Position numbers and translations under genes: made by a program. A DNA stretch of 64,000 nt from contig NZ_OX458331.1 in the NCBI RefSeq assembly GCF_949769285.1, positions 1,116,001 to 1,180,000 on the forward strand, read 5' to 3'. The notes below the pieces were generated by a model, which was given only the letters and a program-made list of their open reading frames with translations, was not told the DNA's origin and did no database searches. Shown piece after piece: positions 25,897 through 35,070 of the stretch (position 1 is the first letter of the stretch; every line of letters begins with the position of its first letter). The DNA comes from Anaerococcus sp. Marseille-Q7828. GTDB lineage: Bacteria; Bacillota; Clostridia; Tissierellales; Peptoniphilaceae.

Positions 25897-26994
25897 ATGT
25901 TTGCTCATGAATTTAAAAAGACTCTTAAAGTCTTTATGCGACAAAAAGTAATGATTTTTTGGGCCCTAATCTTTCCTCTAGTTTTGGGAGTATTCTTTAA
26001 ACTTGCCCTGGGTAATGTTAAGGATTCCAATAATTTTGAAGCAATTAAAGTTGGAGTAAATGAAAGCCTGCTTGATGATGAGTATTTTAAAAACTTTACT
26101 GATCAAATGAAAGAGGAAGACTTACTTGACCCAATAGCATCCATAGATAACAAAATCTTAGATCAAGATGATATAAGTGCTTATATAGAAAAAAAAGATA
26201 AGGTTCTTTTAAAGAAAAATGGGGTTAGAGAAAGCATTCTTGTAAACATACTAAAGTACTATTCCATGAATGAAAATATGGTAAGAACCATAATGGAGAA
26301 AAATCCCAACACTGATATTTCAAATATTTTTGTCGATAAGACTCATATAGAAAGTGATATACCAAATAAGGATATGGATCCTACTATGGTGTTCTTCTAT
26401 GCACTAATTGGTTTTCAAATCATATATGGTTATTCCTGGGGGCTTTCTATAATCTACCAATATGAAGCAAATTTGACCACTATAGCAAAAAGAAATGCCA
26501 TATCACCACTTAATAAAAGAATAAGTCTTTTGGCATCTATGAGTGTAGGATTTTTGTTAAACTTTTTCATTGCCTTATTTACAATGCTAATTTTTAATAA
26601 AGTTTTAGGCGTGGATTTTTCTAATAGAATCCCCCAATTGTTGCTGATAGTAGCCATAGGATCGGTCACAGGAGTAAGCCTTGGTATGGTAATCGGAGCA
26701 AGCAACAAGGCTGACATTGAGACAAAGCTTGGCCTAGGCATAGGTATATCCCTGTTATTGTCTTTTCTAGCCGGAATGATGGTATCTGGTATAAAAATAA
26801 TCATAGCCGAGAAAGCACCTTTGATAAATAAGATTAATCCAGTAGCTTTAATCAGTGATGGCATATATTCCTTGTACTATTACCAAAGCTTAGATAGGTA
26901 CTACAATAACATTATTTGCCTAGTGGGAGTTACCCTAGGACTTATCTTATTAACTTTTATATTTACTAGAGGTAAGCAATATGATAGTCTTTAA
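25897..26994 (+). CDS. ABC-2 type transporter permease, first subunit
   Basis: A 365-residue membrane protein that begins two bases after the ATPase gene. One N-terminal helix (about 20-40) is followed by an extracytoplasmic domain of about 140 residues and then five or six helices (from about 165), the layout of ABC-2 permeases in the NatB/YhgE-like class. A central MVIGASNKADIETKLGLG segment resembles the coupling region of ABC-2 membrane proteins. It overlaps the next permease by 14 bases, and the two subunits probably form a heterodimer. Confidence 0.85.
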   Translation: MFAHEFKKTLKVFMRQKVMIFWALIFPLVLGVFFKLALGNVKDSNNFEAIKVGVNESLLDDEYFKNFTDQMKEEDLLDPIASIDNKILDQDDISAYIEKKDKVLLKKNGVRESILVNILKYYSMNENMVRTIMEKNPNTDISNIFVDKTHIESDIPNKDMDPTMVFFYALIGFQIIYGYSWGLSIIYQYEANLTTIAKRNAISPLNKRISLLASMSVGFLLNFFIALFTMLIFNKVLGVDFSNRIPQLLLIVAIGSVTGVSLGMVIGASNKADIETKLGLGIGISLLLSFLAGMMVSGIKIIIAEKAPLINKINPVALISDGIYSLYYYQSLDRYYNNIICLVGVTLGLILLTFIFTRGKQYDSL

Positions 26995-28081
26995 AAATTA
27001 CTTTAAAATATTAAAAAGTCACAAGAAATCATTGATGCTTTACACAATTATATTTTTAGTTTTGATGTTTATATTTGCTGGAACCGGTGATCCAGTTGAT
27101 AAATTTACAACAACTAAATTACCTATTTATGTAAAAGATGAGTCAAATACTGAAATCTCTAAGGCTGTAGTTGATTTTATAGACAAAAATCACATTCTTG
27201 TTGATGTGGATGAAGATATGCTCGATGACAAATTATTTTACGAAGAGATAGTCTGTGCCATAGATATACCAAAGAATTTTGAAAAAAATCGAGTATTGAA
27301 GTTTAAAGAAGTATATAATGATTCATTCACTCTATTTGCAAAAAATGATTTAAATTCTTACTTAAATCAAATAGAAGCTTTTGAAAGTGCTGGATTTGCC
27401 ACAAGTGAGGCTATAAAAAATACAGAGGATAATTTTGCTAAAGAGATAGATGTCAAAGTCAATTCTATTAGCAAAAACTACAAAAAAGATAGCCCATATT
27501 ATTTTCAAATGATGGCATATGTTATAATGAGCCAGATAATTCTCGTAGTAGGAACCATCAATCTTACTTACAATAAGGAGATGACAAAAAAGAGAAATCT
27601 CATCTCTCCAATGAAGAAATCTAGTCAAGATTTACAGCTTATCTTGGGACATATTGTATCGGGTCTTGGAATTTGGCTAATTTATGTAGTCTTATACTAC
27701 ATATATTTTAAAGATTTTTCATTTTCAAGGCAAGTTAGACAAATGATGGCAAATGCACTTTTGTTTACAGCAACCATAGTTTGCTTTGCGGTCCTTGTTT
27801 CAAAACTTGCAAAAAAAGAAAACACCATAACTGGGGTAATGAACGTATTTTCCTTGGGATCATCATTTCTTACAGGAATATTTGTTCCCCAAGAACTTTT
27901 AGGTGATTTTGCTATCAAAATAGGCAAAATATTCCCAGCCTTTTATTACGTTTCAAATATAAAAGATATCATGAGCAAAGCTGATTATTCCTTTATCAAT
28001 AAGAATAGCCTTATATTAATTGGTTTTTCCCTAGGATTTATAATACTTACGATAATAGCTAAGCCAAAGTTAGAAAAATAA
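26981..28081 (+). CDS. ABC-2 type transporter permease, second subunit
   Basis: A 366-residue membrane protein with the same architecture as its neighbour: one N-terminal helix (about 18-36), a soluble loop to about residue 165, then a cluster of helices. The segment FSLGSSFLTGIFVPQELLG near residue 290 is typical of ABC-2 permeases. It completes a three-gene exporter. A terminator follows directly, so the operon ends here. The exported compound, and whether it acts in resistance, peptide export or signalling, cannot be read from sequence. Confidence 0.85.
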   Translation: MIVFKNYFKILKSHKKSLMLYTIIFLVLMFIFAGTGDPVDKFTTTKLPIYVKDESNTEISKAVVDFIDKNHILVDVDEDMLDDKLFYEEIVCAIDIPKNFEKNRVLKFKEVYNDSFTLFAKNDLNSYLNQIEAFESAGFATSEAIKNTEDNFAKEIDVKVNSISKNYKKDSPYYFQMMAYVIMSQIILVVGTINLTYNKEMTKKRNLISPMKKSSQDLQLILGHIVSGLGIWLIYVVLYYIYFKDFSFSRQVRQMMANALLFTATIVCFAVLVSKLAKKENTITGVMNVFSLGSSFLTGIFVPQELLGDFAIKIGKIFPAFYYVSNIKDIMSKADYSFINKNSLILIGFSLGFIILTIIAKPKLEK

Positions 28082-28085
28082 GAAG

Positions 28086-28112
28086 AGCAACTAGATAAGC
28101 TGGTTGCTTTTT
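28086..28112 (+). terminator. Terminator of the ABC exporter operon
   Basis: AGCAACTAG and CTGGTTGCT pair around ATAAG and are followed by TTTT, five bases after the last permease stop. Confidence 0.8.
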
Positions 28113-28176
28113 CTATTTAAGCCGTTGAGGTTTCTTTTTTTGCTCATTTCAGATATAATTTATAGGGAGGTAGATT

Positions 28177-30477
28177 ATGGCTAATAGTAAAAATCAAAAT
28201 AGAATAAGAAAGACATCTACTAGAAAGCCTCCTAAAAATTCTAAGAATAAAAAACGCACTCGGTCATTTGATTTTAATATTTTTTCATTGATAATGATGG
28301 GACTTAGTGCATTCTTGTTTATATTTATCCTATCAAGTAACACTGGAAAGCTCGGCAATGCCATAACTAATTGGTTTACAATAAGTTTTGGCAAGATTTC
28401 AATAATAATGCCTGTGATAATTTTTATAAGCTTCCTTTTTGCCTATAGGGACAAGTACAAAGAAAATTTAGGTAAATTCTTGCTCTTGTACTTGGTATTT
28501 CTGCTAACACTTGGATTTTTGTCAAAGGACTTAGTAAGATATGATCTTTCATGGACTATTGATTATAACAAGGCCCATGCAAGTCTTGGTGGAGGAATAC
28601 TTGGCGGATACATAGCATATTACTTGGTAAGTTTTATTGGAACTTTGGGCTTAAATATTTTGTATATTATCTCGGTATTTTTATTTTTGGTAGGGATAAG
28701 CCCCCTAACTTACAGAGAGTTTTTCGTAAGACTTAGGAATTTAATAGTCTTTATTGCAAATAAGATAAGTTCATTTGTTAAAGATCAAAATGAAAAAATC
28801 AAGGAATCCAGAAATGAGGATGAAGAGATAAGTGTTGATACTCTACCAAATGATAGCAAAGTCTATGAGAATCCTATAGAAGATATAGAAGAGAGAAAAG
28901 AAAAAGAAGACTTTGACCAAGCTTTTGACGAAGAGACAGTAGTAAAAAGGGCTCCTATCAAAGCTTATGATTTCGACAAGGATGAAGAAGTCGAAGTAAG
29001 AAGCTACAAGTCAAAACAAATCGAAATGAAAGACTTGGATGAAGGCATAAAAAAAGAATTTGATAATTACAATTATCCGACCATAGACTTATTAGAAGAT
29101 AGGACAAATGCAGGATCTATAGACGAAAAAGAGATCAAAAACAAGGCACTCGCCATAGAAGAAACCCTTGAAAGTTTTGGTATAGGGTCAAAGGTGGTCC
29201 AAATCGATGTAGGGCCTACTGTGACTTGTTATGAGCTAAAACCACAAAGGGGTGTAAAAGTAAGCAAAATATTAAACTTATCTGATGACCTGGCCTTATC
29301 CCTTGCAACAAGTGGGATTAGGATTTTAGCCCCTATTCCAGGCAAAAGCCATGTAGGTATTGAAGTGCCAAACAAGAGCAAGGAAATAGTAGGATTTAAG
29401 GAAATTATATCGACATCTAATTTCCAAAATGCCAAATCCAAAATACCTTTTGCTATGGGTAAGTCAATTTCTGGTGACCCAATAGTATCTGGAATTGAAA
29501 AGATGCCCCACCTTTTAGTATCTGGAGCTACAGGCTCTGGTAAGTCTGTTTGTATCAATACAATTATTATGAGTATTCTTTACAAGCACTCTCCAGATGA
29601 AGTCAAACTCTTGATGATTGACCCAAAGGTTGTAGAACTTTCTGTGTATAATGGGATACCACATCTTATAATGCCAGTTATCACAGATCCAAAAAAGGCA
29701 AGTTCATCGCTTTTTTGGGCAATATCTGAGATGGAAAAAAGATATAAGGCCTTTCAAAAGTACCATGTCAGAGATATAGAAGGATACAAAGAGGCAGCTA
29801 AAACAGATGAATCCATGGAAAATCTTCCATATATTGTTGTAATCATAGATGAGTTGGCCGACCTTATGATGACTGCGGCTAGTGAAGTAGAAGATTATAT
29901 TATGCGCCTTGCACAAAAATCTCGTGCCTGTGGAATCCACTTGGTCATAGCAACTCAAAGACCAACAGTCGATGTCATCACAGGAACTATTAAGGCAAAT
30001 ATTCCATCAAGAATTTCTTTTGCTGTAACTAGCCAAACCGATTCAAGGACTATTCTTGATACAGCTGGCGCAGAGAAACTCCTTGGCAAGGGCGATATGC
30101 TATTTGCATCAAGTGATTCTATGAGACCACTTAGGATTCAAGGAGCCTTTGTATCAGACAAAGAAGTACTAAATGTAGTTGAACACATCAAAAAAGAAAG
30201 CCAAGCAAGCTATGATGAAAAGGCCATAGAAACTGTGGAAGAAAAATCAAAGGTAGCAGAAATTGACGATGAAGATGAACTTTTAGATGAGGCTACAAGA
30301 ATCATAATAGAAGAAAACACAGCATCAGTTTCACTCTTGCAAAGAAAACTTAGGATAGGTTATGCAAGGGCTGGCAGGATTATAGACCAGCTAGAAACAA
30401 AGGGTATAGTAGGCCCCTATGAGGGTAGCAAACCACGTAAAGTCTTGGTAGATAAATCTTATTTTGAAGGAGAGTAG
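28177..30477 (+). CDS. ftsK: DNA translocase FtsK/SpoIIIE
   Basis: This ATP-driven pump moves chromosomal DNA through the division septum. The 766-residue protein has a basic N-terminus, four transmembrane helices (about 35-180), a short acidic linker (about 200-290) and the RecA-like motor with Walker A GATGSGKS at 450-457 and Walker B IVVIIDELADL. The C-terminal gamma winged helix (LLQRKLRIGYARAGRIID...) reads polarity sequences in the chromosome. A TATAAT (28154-28159) lies 18 bases before the ATG, giving a very short leader with GGGAGG. It is the first gene of an ftsK-pgsA-recA run. Confidence 0.95.
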   Translation: MANSKNQNRIRKTSTRKPPKNSKNKKRTRSFDFNIFSLIMMGLSAFLFIFILSSNTGKLGNAITNWFTISFGKISIIMPVIIFISFLFAYRDKYKENLGKFLLLYLVFLLTLGFLSKDLVRYDLSWTIDYNKAHASLGGGILGGYIAYYLVSFIGTLGLNILYIISVFLFLVGISPLTYREFFVRLRNLIVFIANKISSFVKDQNEKIKESRNEDEEISVDTLPNDSKVYENPIEDIEERKEKEDFDQAFDEETVVKRAPIKAYDFDKDEEVEVRSYKSKQIEMKDLDEGIKKEFDNYNYPTIDLLEDRTNAGSIDEKEIKNKALAIEETLESFGIGSKVVQIDVGPTVTCYELKPQRGVKVSKILNLSDDLALSLATSGIRILAPIPGKSHVGIEVPNKSKEIVGFKEIISTSNFQNAKSKIPFAMGKSISGDPIVSGIEKMPHLLVSGATGSGKSVCINTIIMSILYKHSPDEVKLLMIDPKVVELSVYNGIPHLIMPVITDPKKASSSLFWAISEMEKRYKAFQKYHVRDIEGYKEAAKTDESMENLPYIVVIIDELADLMMTAASEVEDYIMRLAQKSRACGIHLVIATQRPTVDVITGTIKANIPSRISFAVTSQTDSRTILDTAGAEKLLGKGDMLFASSDSMRPLRIQGAFVSDKEVLNVVEHIKKESQASYDEKAIETVEEKSKVAEIDDEDELLDEATRIIIEENTASVSLLQRKLRIGYARAGRIIDQLETKGIVGPYEGSKPRKVLVDKSYFEGE

Positions 30478-30478
30478 G

Positions 30479-31009
30479 ATGAATATAGCAAATAAGGTCA
30501 CAACATTAAGATTGATATTAATACCAATATTCGTAGCCTTTTATTATTTCATGGGCAGAGATAACAACATTGCAGCAATTATATTTATAATCGCTTCTCT
30601 TACAGATGCCCTAGACGGTCACTTGGCTAGAAGCCGCAATCTTATCACAAACTTTGGTAAATTTGTAGATCCACTTGTAGATAAGGTACTCACTATGGCA
30701 GCCTTCATAGTTTTAGTAGAAGGACAAATTATACCTGCATGGGCAGTTATAATAATTATTGCCCGTGAACTAATAATTACAGGCTTCAGGACTCTTGCTG
30801 CAGACCAAGGCATAACAATAGCTGCAAGTATGTGGGGCAAGGCAAAAACAACTAGCCAAATGATAGCACTAGTATGTCTATTGCTGGATGTTGAAGTCTT
30901 AAACAATATTGGAATCTATATATTTTATATAGCAGTTGCCTTAACAGTGATTTCTGGAGTAGACTATATAGTTAAAAATAAACAAGTTCTTGATTTAGAA
31001 AATATTTAG
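30479..31009 (+). CDS. pgsA: CDP-diacylglycerol-glycerol-3-phosphate 3-phosphatidyltransferase
   Basis: PgsA makes phosphatidylglycerol phosphate, committing CDP-diacylglycerol (from CdsA) to acidic phospholipids. The CDP-alcohol phosphatidyltransferase signature D-G-x2-A-R-x8-G-x3-D-x3-D is seen as DALDGHLARSRN followed by FGKFVDPLVDK, near residues 43-66. The ATG at 30479 has an AAGGAGAG site; an in-frame start 15 bases earlier overlaps the end of ftsK and is less likely. The product is 176 residues with about five hydrophobic helices. The position just before recA is common in Firmicutes; cinA and rny, often nearby, are absent. Confidence 0.94.
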   Translation: MNIANKVTTLRLILIPIFVAFYYFMGRDNNIAAIIFIIASLTDALDGHLARSRNLITNFGKFVDPLVDKVLTMAAFIVLVEGQIIPAWAVIIIIARELIITGFRTLAADQGITIAASMWGKAKTTSQMIALVCLLLDVEVLNNIGIYIFYIAVALTVISGVDYIVKNKQVLDLENI

Positions 31010-31018
31010 GAGATAAAA

Positions 31019-32065
31019 ATGGATGCAAACAAACAAAAGGCATTAGATCAAGCCTTTAAAAATATAGAAAAAAAATATGGCAAAGGCTCTATAATGAAGA
31101 TGGGAGAAGCGCCAAGAGTGTCTGTTTCTGCCATTCCAACAGGAGCCATAAACCTTGATATAGCCCTAGGCATAGGTGGTATACCAAGAGGTAGGGTTAT
31201 AGAAATTTATGGACCAGAATCTTCTGGTAAGACAACCCTAGCCCTCCATATGATTGCCGAAGACCAAAAACAAGGCAATATGTGTGCTTTCATAGACGCA
31301 GAGCATGCTATGGATGCAGACTATGCTAGAAACCTAGGAGTAGATATAGATAATCTTATCCTTTCTCAACCAGATACTGGGGAGCAAGGCTTAGATATAG
31401 CAGAATCCCTAGTTCGTTCTGGTGCAGTAGATCTTATAGTAATAGATTCTGTAGCAGCCCTAGTTCCTAGAGCAGAAATCGAAGGTGAAATGGGAGATAG
31501 CCACGTTGGCCTACAGGCAAGACTTATGAGTCAAGCCCTAAGAAGGCTAACTGGTGTTATTGCAAAATCAAACACAACAGTAGTATTTATAAACCAACTA
31601 CGTGAAAAAGTTGGGGTAATGTTTGGATCTCCAGAAACGACAACAGGTGGTCGTGCCCTCAAATTCTACTCATCTGTAAGGTTAGATATCAGAAGAATTA
31701 AGACAATCACTGAAGGGGACAATTCAATTGGATCTCGTACCAGAGTAAAGGTAGTAAAAAACAAGGTAGCTCCACCATTTAAAGTAGTAGAATTTGATAT
31801 AATGTATGGAACAGGTATATCAAAATCTGGTGTAATCCTAGATACAGCAGTGGAAATGGACATAGTTGACAAGGCTGGTTCATGGTTCTCTTACGATGGC
31901 GAGAAACTAGGCCAAGGTAGGGAAAATGTAAAAACATACCTTGAGGAAAACCAAGATATAATGAATGAAATTGAAGGTAAAATCAGAGCAACCCTAGCAC
32001 CAGAACTAAAAGAAAATATGGATGAAAATGGAGAAGATACCCAAGAAAGCTTGGATTTAGAATAG
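31019..32065 (+). CDS. recA: Recombinase RecA
   Basis: RecA forms filaments on single-stranded DNA for homologous recombination and triggers LexA cleavage. The 348-residue protein has an N-terminal helix ([20 protein letters not shown]), Walker A GPESSGKT at 65-72, Walker [11 protein letters not shown], the L2 loop region [17 protein letters not shown] and an acidic C-terminal tail. Every key motif is intact. No LexA-type operator was recognised; the gene follows pgsA by nine bases with AGGAGA upstream and ends at a strong terminator. Confidence 0.97.
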   Translation: MDANKQKALDQAFKNIEKKYGKGSIMKMGEAPRVSVSAIPTGAINLDIALGIGGIPRGRVIEIYGPESSGKTTLALHMIAEDQKQGNMCAFIDAEHAMDADYARNLGVDIDNLILSQPDTGEQGLDIAESLVRSGAVDLIVIDSVAALVPRAEIEGEMGDSHVGLQARLMSQALRRLTGVIAKSNTTVVFINQLREKVGVMFGSPETTTGGRALKFYSSVRLDIRRIKTITEGDNSIGSRTRVKVVKNKVAPPFKVVEFDIMYGTGISKSGVILDTAVEMDIVDKAGSWFSYDGEKLGQGRENVKTYLEENQDIMNEIEGKIRATLAPELKENMDENGEDTQESLDLE

Positions 32066-32080
32066 TCGTTTTAGAAGAAC

Positions 32081-32118
32081 AAAAAAGAAGTATTAGTGAT
32101 TTCTAGTACTTCTTTTTC
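32081..32118. terminator. Bidirectional terminator between recA and dinB
   Basis: AAAAAGAAGTA-TAG pairs with CTA-GTACTTCTTTTT around GTGATTT. The A-run on one side and the T-run on the other serve both converging genes. Confidence 0.85.
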
Positions 32119-33153
32119 TTATAAAAAACTAAGTTGGTTGGAATTTCTATCTGAAAGTTTTGATATTGAGATCCCAATTAGTCTAATGTATTCATTTTTG
32201 TAAGAGTCTTTGAGTAAGTCAGTTGCTGCTCGATATATCTCTTCTTTTTTGTAGACTGGTTCTTGGAGGGTTATTGCCCTGGTTATAGTTTTGAAGTCAG
32301 CATTTTTAAGCTTTAAATTGACAGTCTTGCCCTGCAAGTCTTTACTAGCCAAATCACTTTCTATTTTTTCTGAAATTTCTAACAAATAGTCATTTAATAT
32401 ATTTATATCATTAGTGTTATTTGCAAAAGTTCGCTCACGACCCAAAGACTTTCTTTGCCTAGTAGGATTAATTTCCCTATCGTCTATGCCACGGATTACA
32501 TTATAAATATATGTCCCATGCTTGCCAAAGAGTCCTATTAGAAACTCTTGGTCCAATTTCATCAAATCTCTGATAGTATAAATGCCTATCTTTCTAAGTT
32601 TTGCTACTCCATGGCTACCTAAACCGTGAACCTTTTTGATATCAAGATCTAGGAGAATATCGGGCAGGTCATCTTTTGATATTTCTTTGATCCCATGTGG
32701 CTTGTTCCAATCGCTGGCAAGTTTTGCCAAAAATTTATTATACGAAATCCCTATAGAAACGTTAATCTTAGTTTTGTCAAAGACTTCATTTTGTATAGTT
32801 GCTGCTAGTTTATAAGGATCTTTGGAAGTTACTTGTAGGTAAGCCTCATCTATAGAAACTTGCTCAAAGTTTATGGCATAATCTCTAATAATATCAAAGA
32901 CTTCCTTTGATTTTTCCCTATAATAAGGATGGTCAACCTTAAGCAATATGAGATCAGGACAAAGCTCTTTTGCCATAAAAACTGGCATAGCAGAGTGGAT
33001 GCCATATTCTCTAGCCTTGTAATTAGCTGTAGTTATTATTGATTTGTTGGAGAGGCCTCCTACTGCAAGAGGGAAGTTTTTTAGCCTTGGATTCCTAAGT
33101 TCCTCACAAGAAGCGTAAAAGGCATCACAATCTATATGTAAAATATTGTTCAT
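32119..33153 (-). CDS. dinB: DNA polymerase IV (Y-family translesion polymerase)
   Basis: A low-fidelity polymerase that copies past DNA lesions. The N-terminus ILHIDCDAFYASCEE carries D8 and D10. SIDEAYLQVT (the second catalytic acidic pair), the SIGISYNKFLAKLASDWNKP segment and the helix-hairpin-helix KVHGLGSHGVAKLRKIGI follow. The little-finger domain ends in NQLSFL, a likely clamp-binding motif. The frame is open to 33201, but the ATG at 33153 begins the universal family sequence; only a partial GGTGAT ribosome site is seen. Length is then 344 residues. It converges on recA across a shared terminator. Confidence 0.92.
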   Translation of the reverse strand: MNNILHIDCDAFYASCEELRNPRLKNFPLAVGGLSNKSIITTANYKAREYGIHSAMPVFMAKELCPDLILLKVDHPYYREKSKEVFDIIRDYAINFEQVSIDEAYLQVTSKDPYKLAATIQNEVFDKTKINVSIGISYNKFLAKLASDWNKPHGIKEISKDDLPDILLDLDIKKVHGLGSHGVAKLRKIGIYTIRDLMKLDQEFLIGLFGKHGTYIYNVIRGIDDREINPTRQRKSLGRERTFANNTNDINILNDYLLEISEKIESDLASKDLQGKTVNLKLKNADFKTITRAITLQEPVYKKEEIYRAATDLLKDSYKNEYIRLIGISISKLSDRNSNQLSFL

Positions 33154-33227
33154 ATTATCACCACTGATATTATACGACATATATCTTGGGTATAAATACA
33201 AGGAATTAGGGAAAGGACTTTTTTGAT

Positions 33228-33446
33228 ATGGATAAAATAAAAGATGAATACTTAGAAAAACTAAATAGAGGGGAAAAAGTTGTAATGCCCCTTCATGAAG
33301 AGAGGGTTATAGTAAGAAAAGAAAAAAAGGTTGTTGAAGAAATAATTATAAGGCGTGAAAAATATATAGAGATGGAAACTATTCGCGTACCTGTTAGAAA
33401 GGAAGTCATTTCTATAGATGAAAGTAAAATAAACTACGAAGATTAA
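33228..33446 (+). CDS. Short DUF2382-type protein
   Basis: A 72-residue, highly charged, soluble protein. Its core MPLHEERVIVRKEKK followed by IIIRREKYIEMETIRVPVRKE matches one repeat of the DUF2382 (YsnF/AvaK-type) domain that occurs twice in the gene immediately downstream. It is therefore a stand-alone single-repeat version. A GGGAAAGGA stretch lies before the ATG. The function of DUF2382 is not established, though its members are commonly stress-associated. The pair may have arisen by partial duplication. Confidence 0.7.
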   Translation: MDKIKDEYLEKLNRGEKVVMPLHEERVIVRKEKKVVEEIIIRREKYIEMETIRVPVRKEVISIDESKINYED

Positions 33447-33478
33447 TAAAATATTTTGCTAAAAATCATTTATTTTAT

Positions 33479-33503
33479 GTTTAGGAGTATATTGCCCGGG
33501 TAT
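33479..33503 (+). promoter_or_regulatory. SigB-like general stress promoter before the YsnF-like gene
   Basis: GTTTAG (33479-33484), a 13-base spacer and GGGTAT (33498-33503) match the sigma-B consensus known from Bacillus (GTTTAA, 12-15 bases, GGGTAT) at 11 of 12 positions. It stands about 50 bases before a gene whose homologues are general stress proteins. Confidence 0.65.
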
Positions 33504-33555
33504 ATATTAAATAGAAGATGACAACCATGTATGCTTATAACCAAAGGAGATTATA

Positions 33556-34374
33556 ATGGCAAATTTTGAAACATTCAGAAGTGAAGAAGAACTATTAGCA
33601 AGAATCGACCAACTTAGAGCACAAGGATTTAAAGACAGCGAACTAGAAGTTATTTCTGCAAATGAAATCAAAAACAATGACACTCTCAGATACTACGGTA
33701 TCTCAGATAGAGCAAGAAAAGAAGTATTGGATCCAGAATATAATGGAGTTTATGCTTATTATACAGGAGAAGATTTAGATCCAGCATACTTTGGTGATTT
33801 CGGCTTTGACAGTACAGTCTCTGATGAAGCAATTGGAGCAGTTGAAAATGGTAACTACGTACTAGCTATCGAAAGAGAAGGATACCTAGAAAATCCTGAA
33901 TATATCGATGCTGCTTTTGAAAATAGAAAAGATTATATAGATAAAGACATTCTTGAAAGAGAAGACCTTTCTAAAAACGAAAAAATCCAACTTCACGAAG
34001 AAAGACTAAGAGTAAACAAAGAAAAAGTTCAATCTGGTGAAATCGGACTTAAAAAACACGTTGTAACTGAAACTCAAGAGATTGAAGTTCCAGTAGAAAA
34101 AGAAAGAGTAACAATCGAACGTCACGCAGTAGACGGTGAAAAAGTTGCTGATGGATATAACTTCGATTCAACTGATGAAGAAATCAGAATTCCAATCCAT
34201 GAAGAAAGAGTAACAGTTGACAAAGAAGCTTATGTAAGCGAAGAAGTAGAAATTAACAGAGAAAATGTAACAGAAAATCAAACAGTTTCTGAAGAAGTTA
34301 GAAAAGAAAAACTTGATGTAGTTGAATCAGGTGATGTTAAAGAAGTTGATTCAGATAAAGACGGTCTATTATAA
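33556..34374 (+). CDS. YsnF/YflT-like general stress protein with DUF2382 repeats
   Basis: A 272-residue acidic soluble protein. Residues 1-110 resemble the YflT/GSP17M-type stress domain (FRSEEELLARIDQLRAQGFKD..., DEAIGAVENGNYVLAI). Residues about 145-240 hold DUF2382 repeats: IQLHEERLRVNKEKV and IPIHEERVTVDKEAY, each followed by a V-E-V/I strand pattern. The tail is rich in Glu, Val and Asp. Bacillus YsnF has the same two-part layout and is induced by general stress, which fits the SigB-type promoter upstream. An AAGGAGA site precedes the ATG and a terminator follows. The molecular role is unknown. Confidence 0.82.
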   Translation: MANFETFRSEEELLARIDQLRAQGFKDSELEVISANEIKNNDTLRYYGISDRARKEVLDPEYNGVYAYYTGEDLDPAYFGDFGFDSTVSDEAIGAVENGNYVLAIEREGYLENPEYIDAAFENRKDYIDKDILEREDLSKNEKIQLHEERLRVNKEKVQSGEIGLKKHVVTETQEIEVPVEKERVTIERHAVDGEKVADGYNFDSTDEEIRIPIHEERVTVDKEAYVSEEVEINRENVTENQTVSEEVRKEKLDVVESGDVKEVDSDKDGLL

Positions 34375-34390
34375 AAAAATGTAAAGTTTT

Positions 34391-34414
34391 AGCCCAGGTT
34401 ATCCTGGGCTTTTT
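34391..34414 (+). terminator. Terminator of the YsnF-like gene
   Basis: AGCCCAGG-TTAT-CCTGGGCT followed by TTTT. Confidence 0.88.
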
Positions 34415-34451
34415 AAGTGGATAAAATTAGTAAATCAAGTAAAATTTACTT

Positions 34452-34697
34452 ATGAGAATAGATAAATTTTTAAAGAATTCAAGAATAATAAAAAGACGCA
34501 AAGTAGCAAAAGAGGCTTGCGAAAATGGCAGAGTAAGTATAAATGGCAATATTGCAAAAGCTGGATCAATTGTCAATGAGGGTGATGAGATAGAAATCGT
34601 ATTTGGCAAGAGCAATCTAAAAGTTCGCGTCAAAGATATAATCGATGGAGCCAAAAAGGCTGATGCTAGTGAAATGTATGAGGTAATAGATGGCTAA
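34452..34697 (+). CDS. rqcP: S4-domain RNA-binding protein RqcP (YabO/HslR-like)
   Basis: An 81-residue protein that is essentially one S4 RNA-binding domain: MRIDKFLKNSRIIKRRKVAK, NGRVSINGNIAKAGS and VNEGDEIEIVFG. In Bacillus the homologue RqcP (YabO) works with RqcH on stalled 50S subunits in ribosome quality control, stabilising the P-site tRNA during alanine tailing. Gene order here (rqcP, divIC, then tilS and hpt) parallels the yabO-divIC-tilS-hprT region of Bacillus, which supports this assignment over plain HslR. It overlaps divIC by eight bases. Confidence 0.82.
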   Translation: MRIDKFLKNSRIIKRRKVAKEACENGRVSINGNIAKAGSIVNEGDEIEIVFGKSNLKVRVKDIIDGAKKADASEMYEVIDG

Positions 34698-35070
34698 AAA
34701 AAAGTCTTATGCAAAAAAAAGGAAGGCTAAAAATACTAAGTTCTTTGTTATGATTCTTATCTTGACCCTGCTTTTTGCTGGCTTCATTTACTACACAAAC
34801 TCCAAGATGGATGCTGAGCTTAGAGAACTTGATCAAGAGATGACTTCAAATAAAAAGAAGATGCAAGAACTAGACGAAGAAATCACTAGCCTTGAAGATG
34901 ACTACGATATAAGAAATACAGATGAATTTAAGGAAAAGATAGCCAAAGAAAGACTTGGCATGGTCAAAAAAGACTCTGAAGAAAATTTCGATGATGGAGA
35001 GTCTAATGATGAAAATGCTAATCCTGAGAGTGTAGAAAACGACGAAGACAATAATGACAATCCTAACTAG
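34690..35070 (+). CDS. divIC: Septum formation initiator DivIC/FtsB-like
   Basis: A 126-residue bitopic membrane protein: a very basic cytoplasmic start, one transmembrane helix (about 17-36), a coiled coil (about 40-80, ELRELDQEMTSNKKKMQELD) and a short conserved segment (FKEKIAKERLGMVKKDS), then an acidic Asn/Asp/Glu-rich tail. This is the DivIC/FtsB layout of the division sub-complex with FtsL and DivIB. Sequence conservation is weak in this family, so context (yabO-like gene before it, tilS after it) carries part of the call. It overlaps tilS by 17 bases. Confidence 0.8.
   Translation: MAKKKSYAKKRKAKNTKFFVMILILTLLFAGFIYYTNSKMDAELRELDQEMTSNKKKMQELDEEITSLEDDYDIRNTDEFKEKIAKERLGMVKKDSEENFDDGESNDENANPESVENDEDNNDNPN

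Noticed and set aside
33189-33194. GGGTAT before the small DUF2382 gene as a second SigB promoter
   Set aside because: No GTTT-like -35 element exists 12-15 bases upstream.
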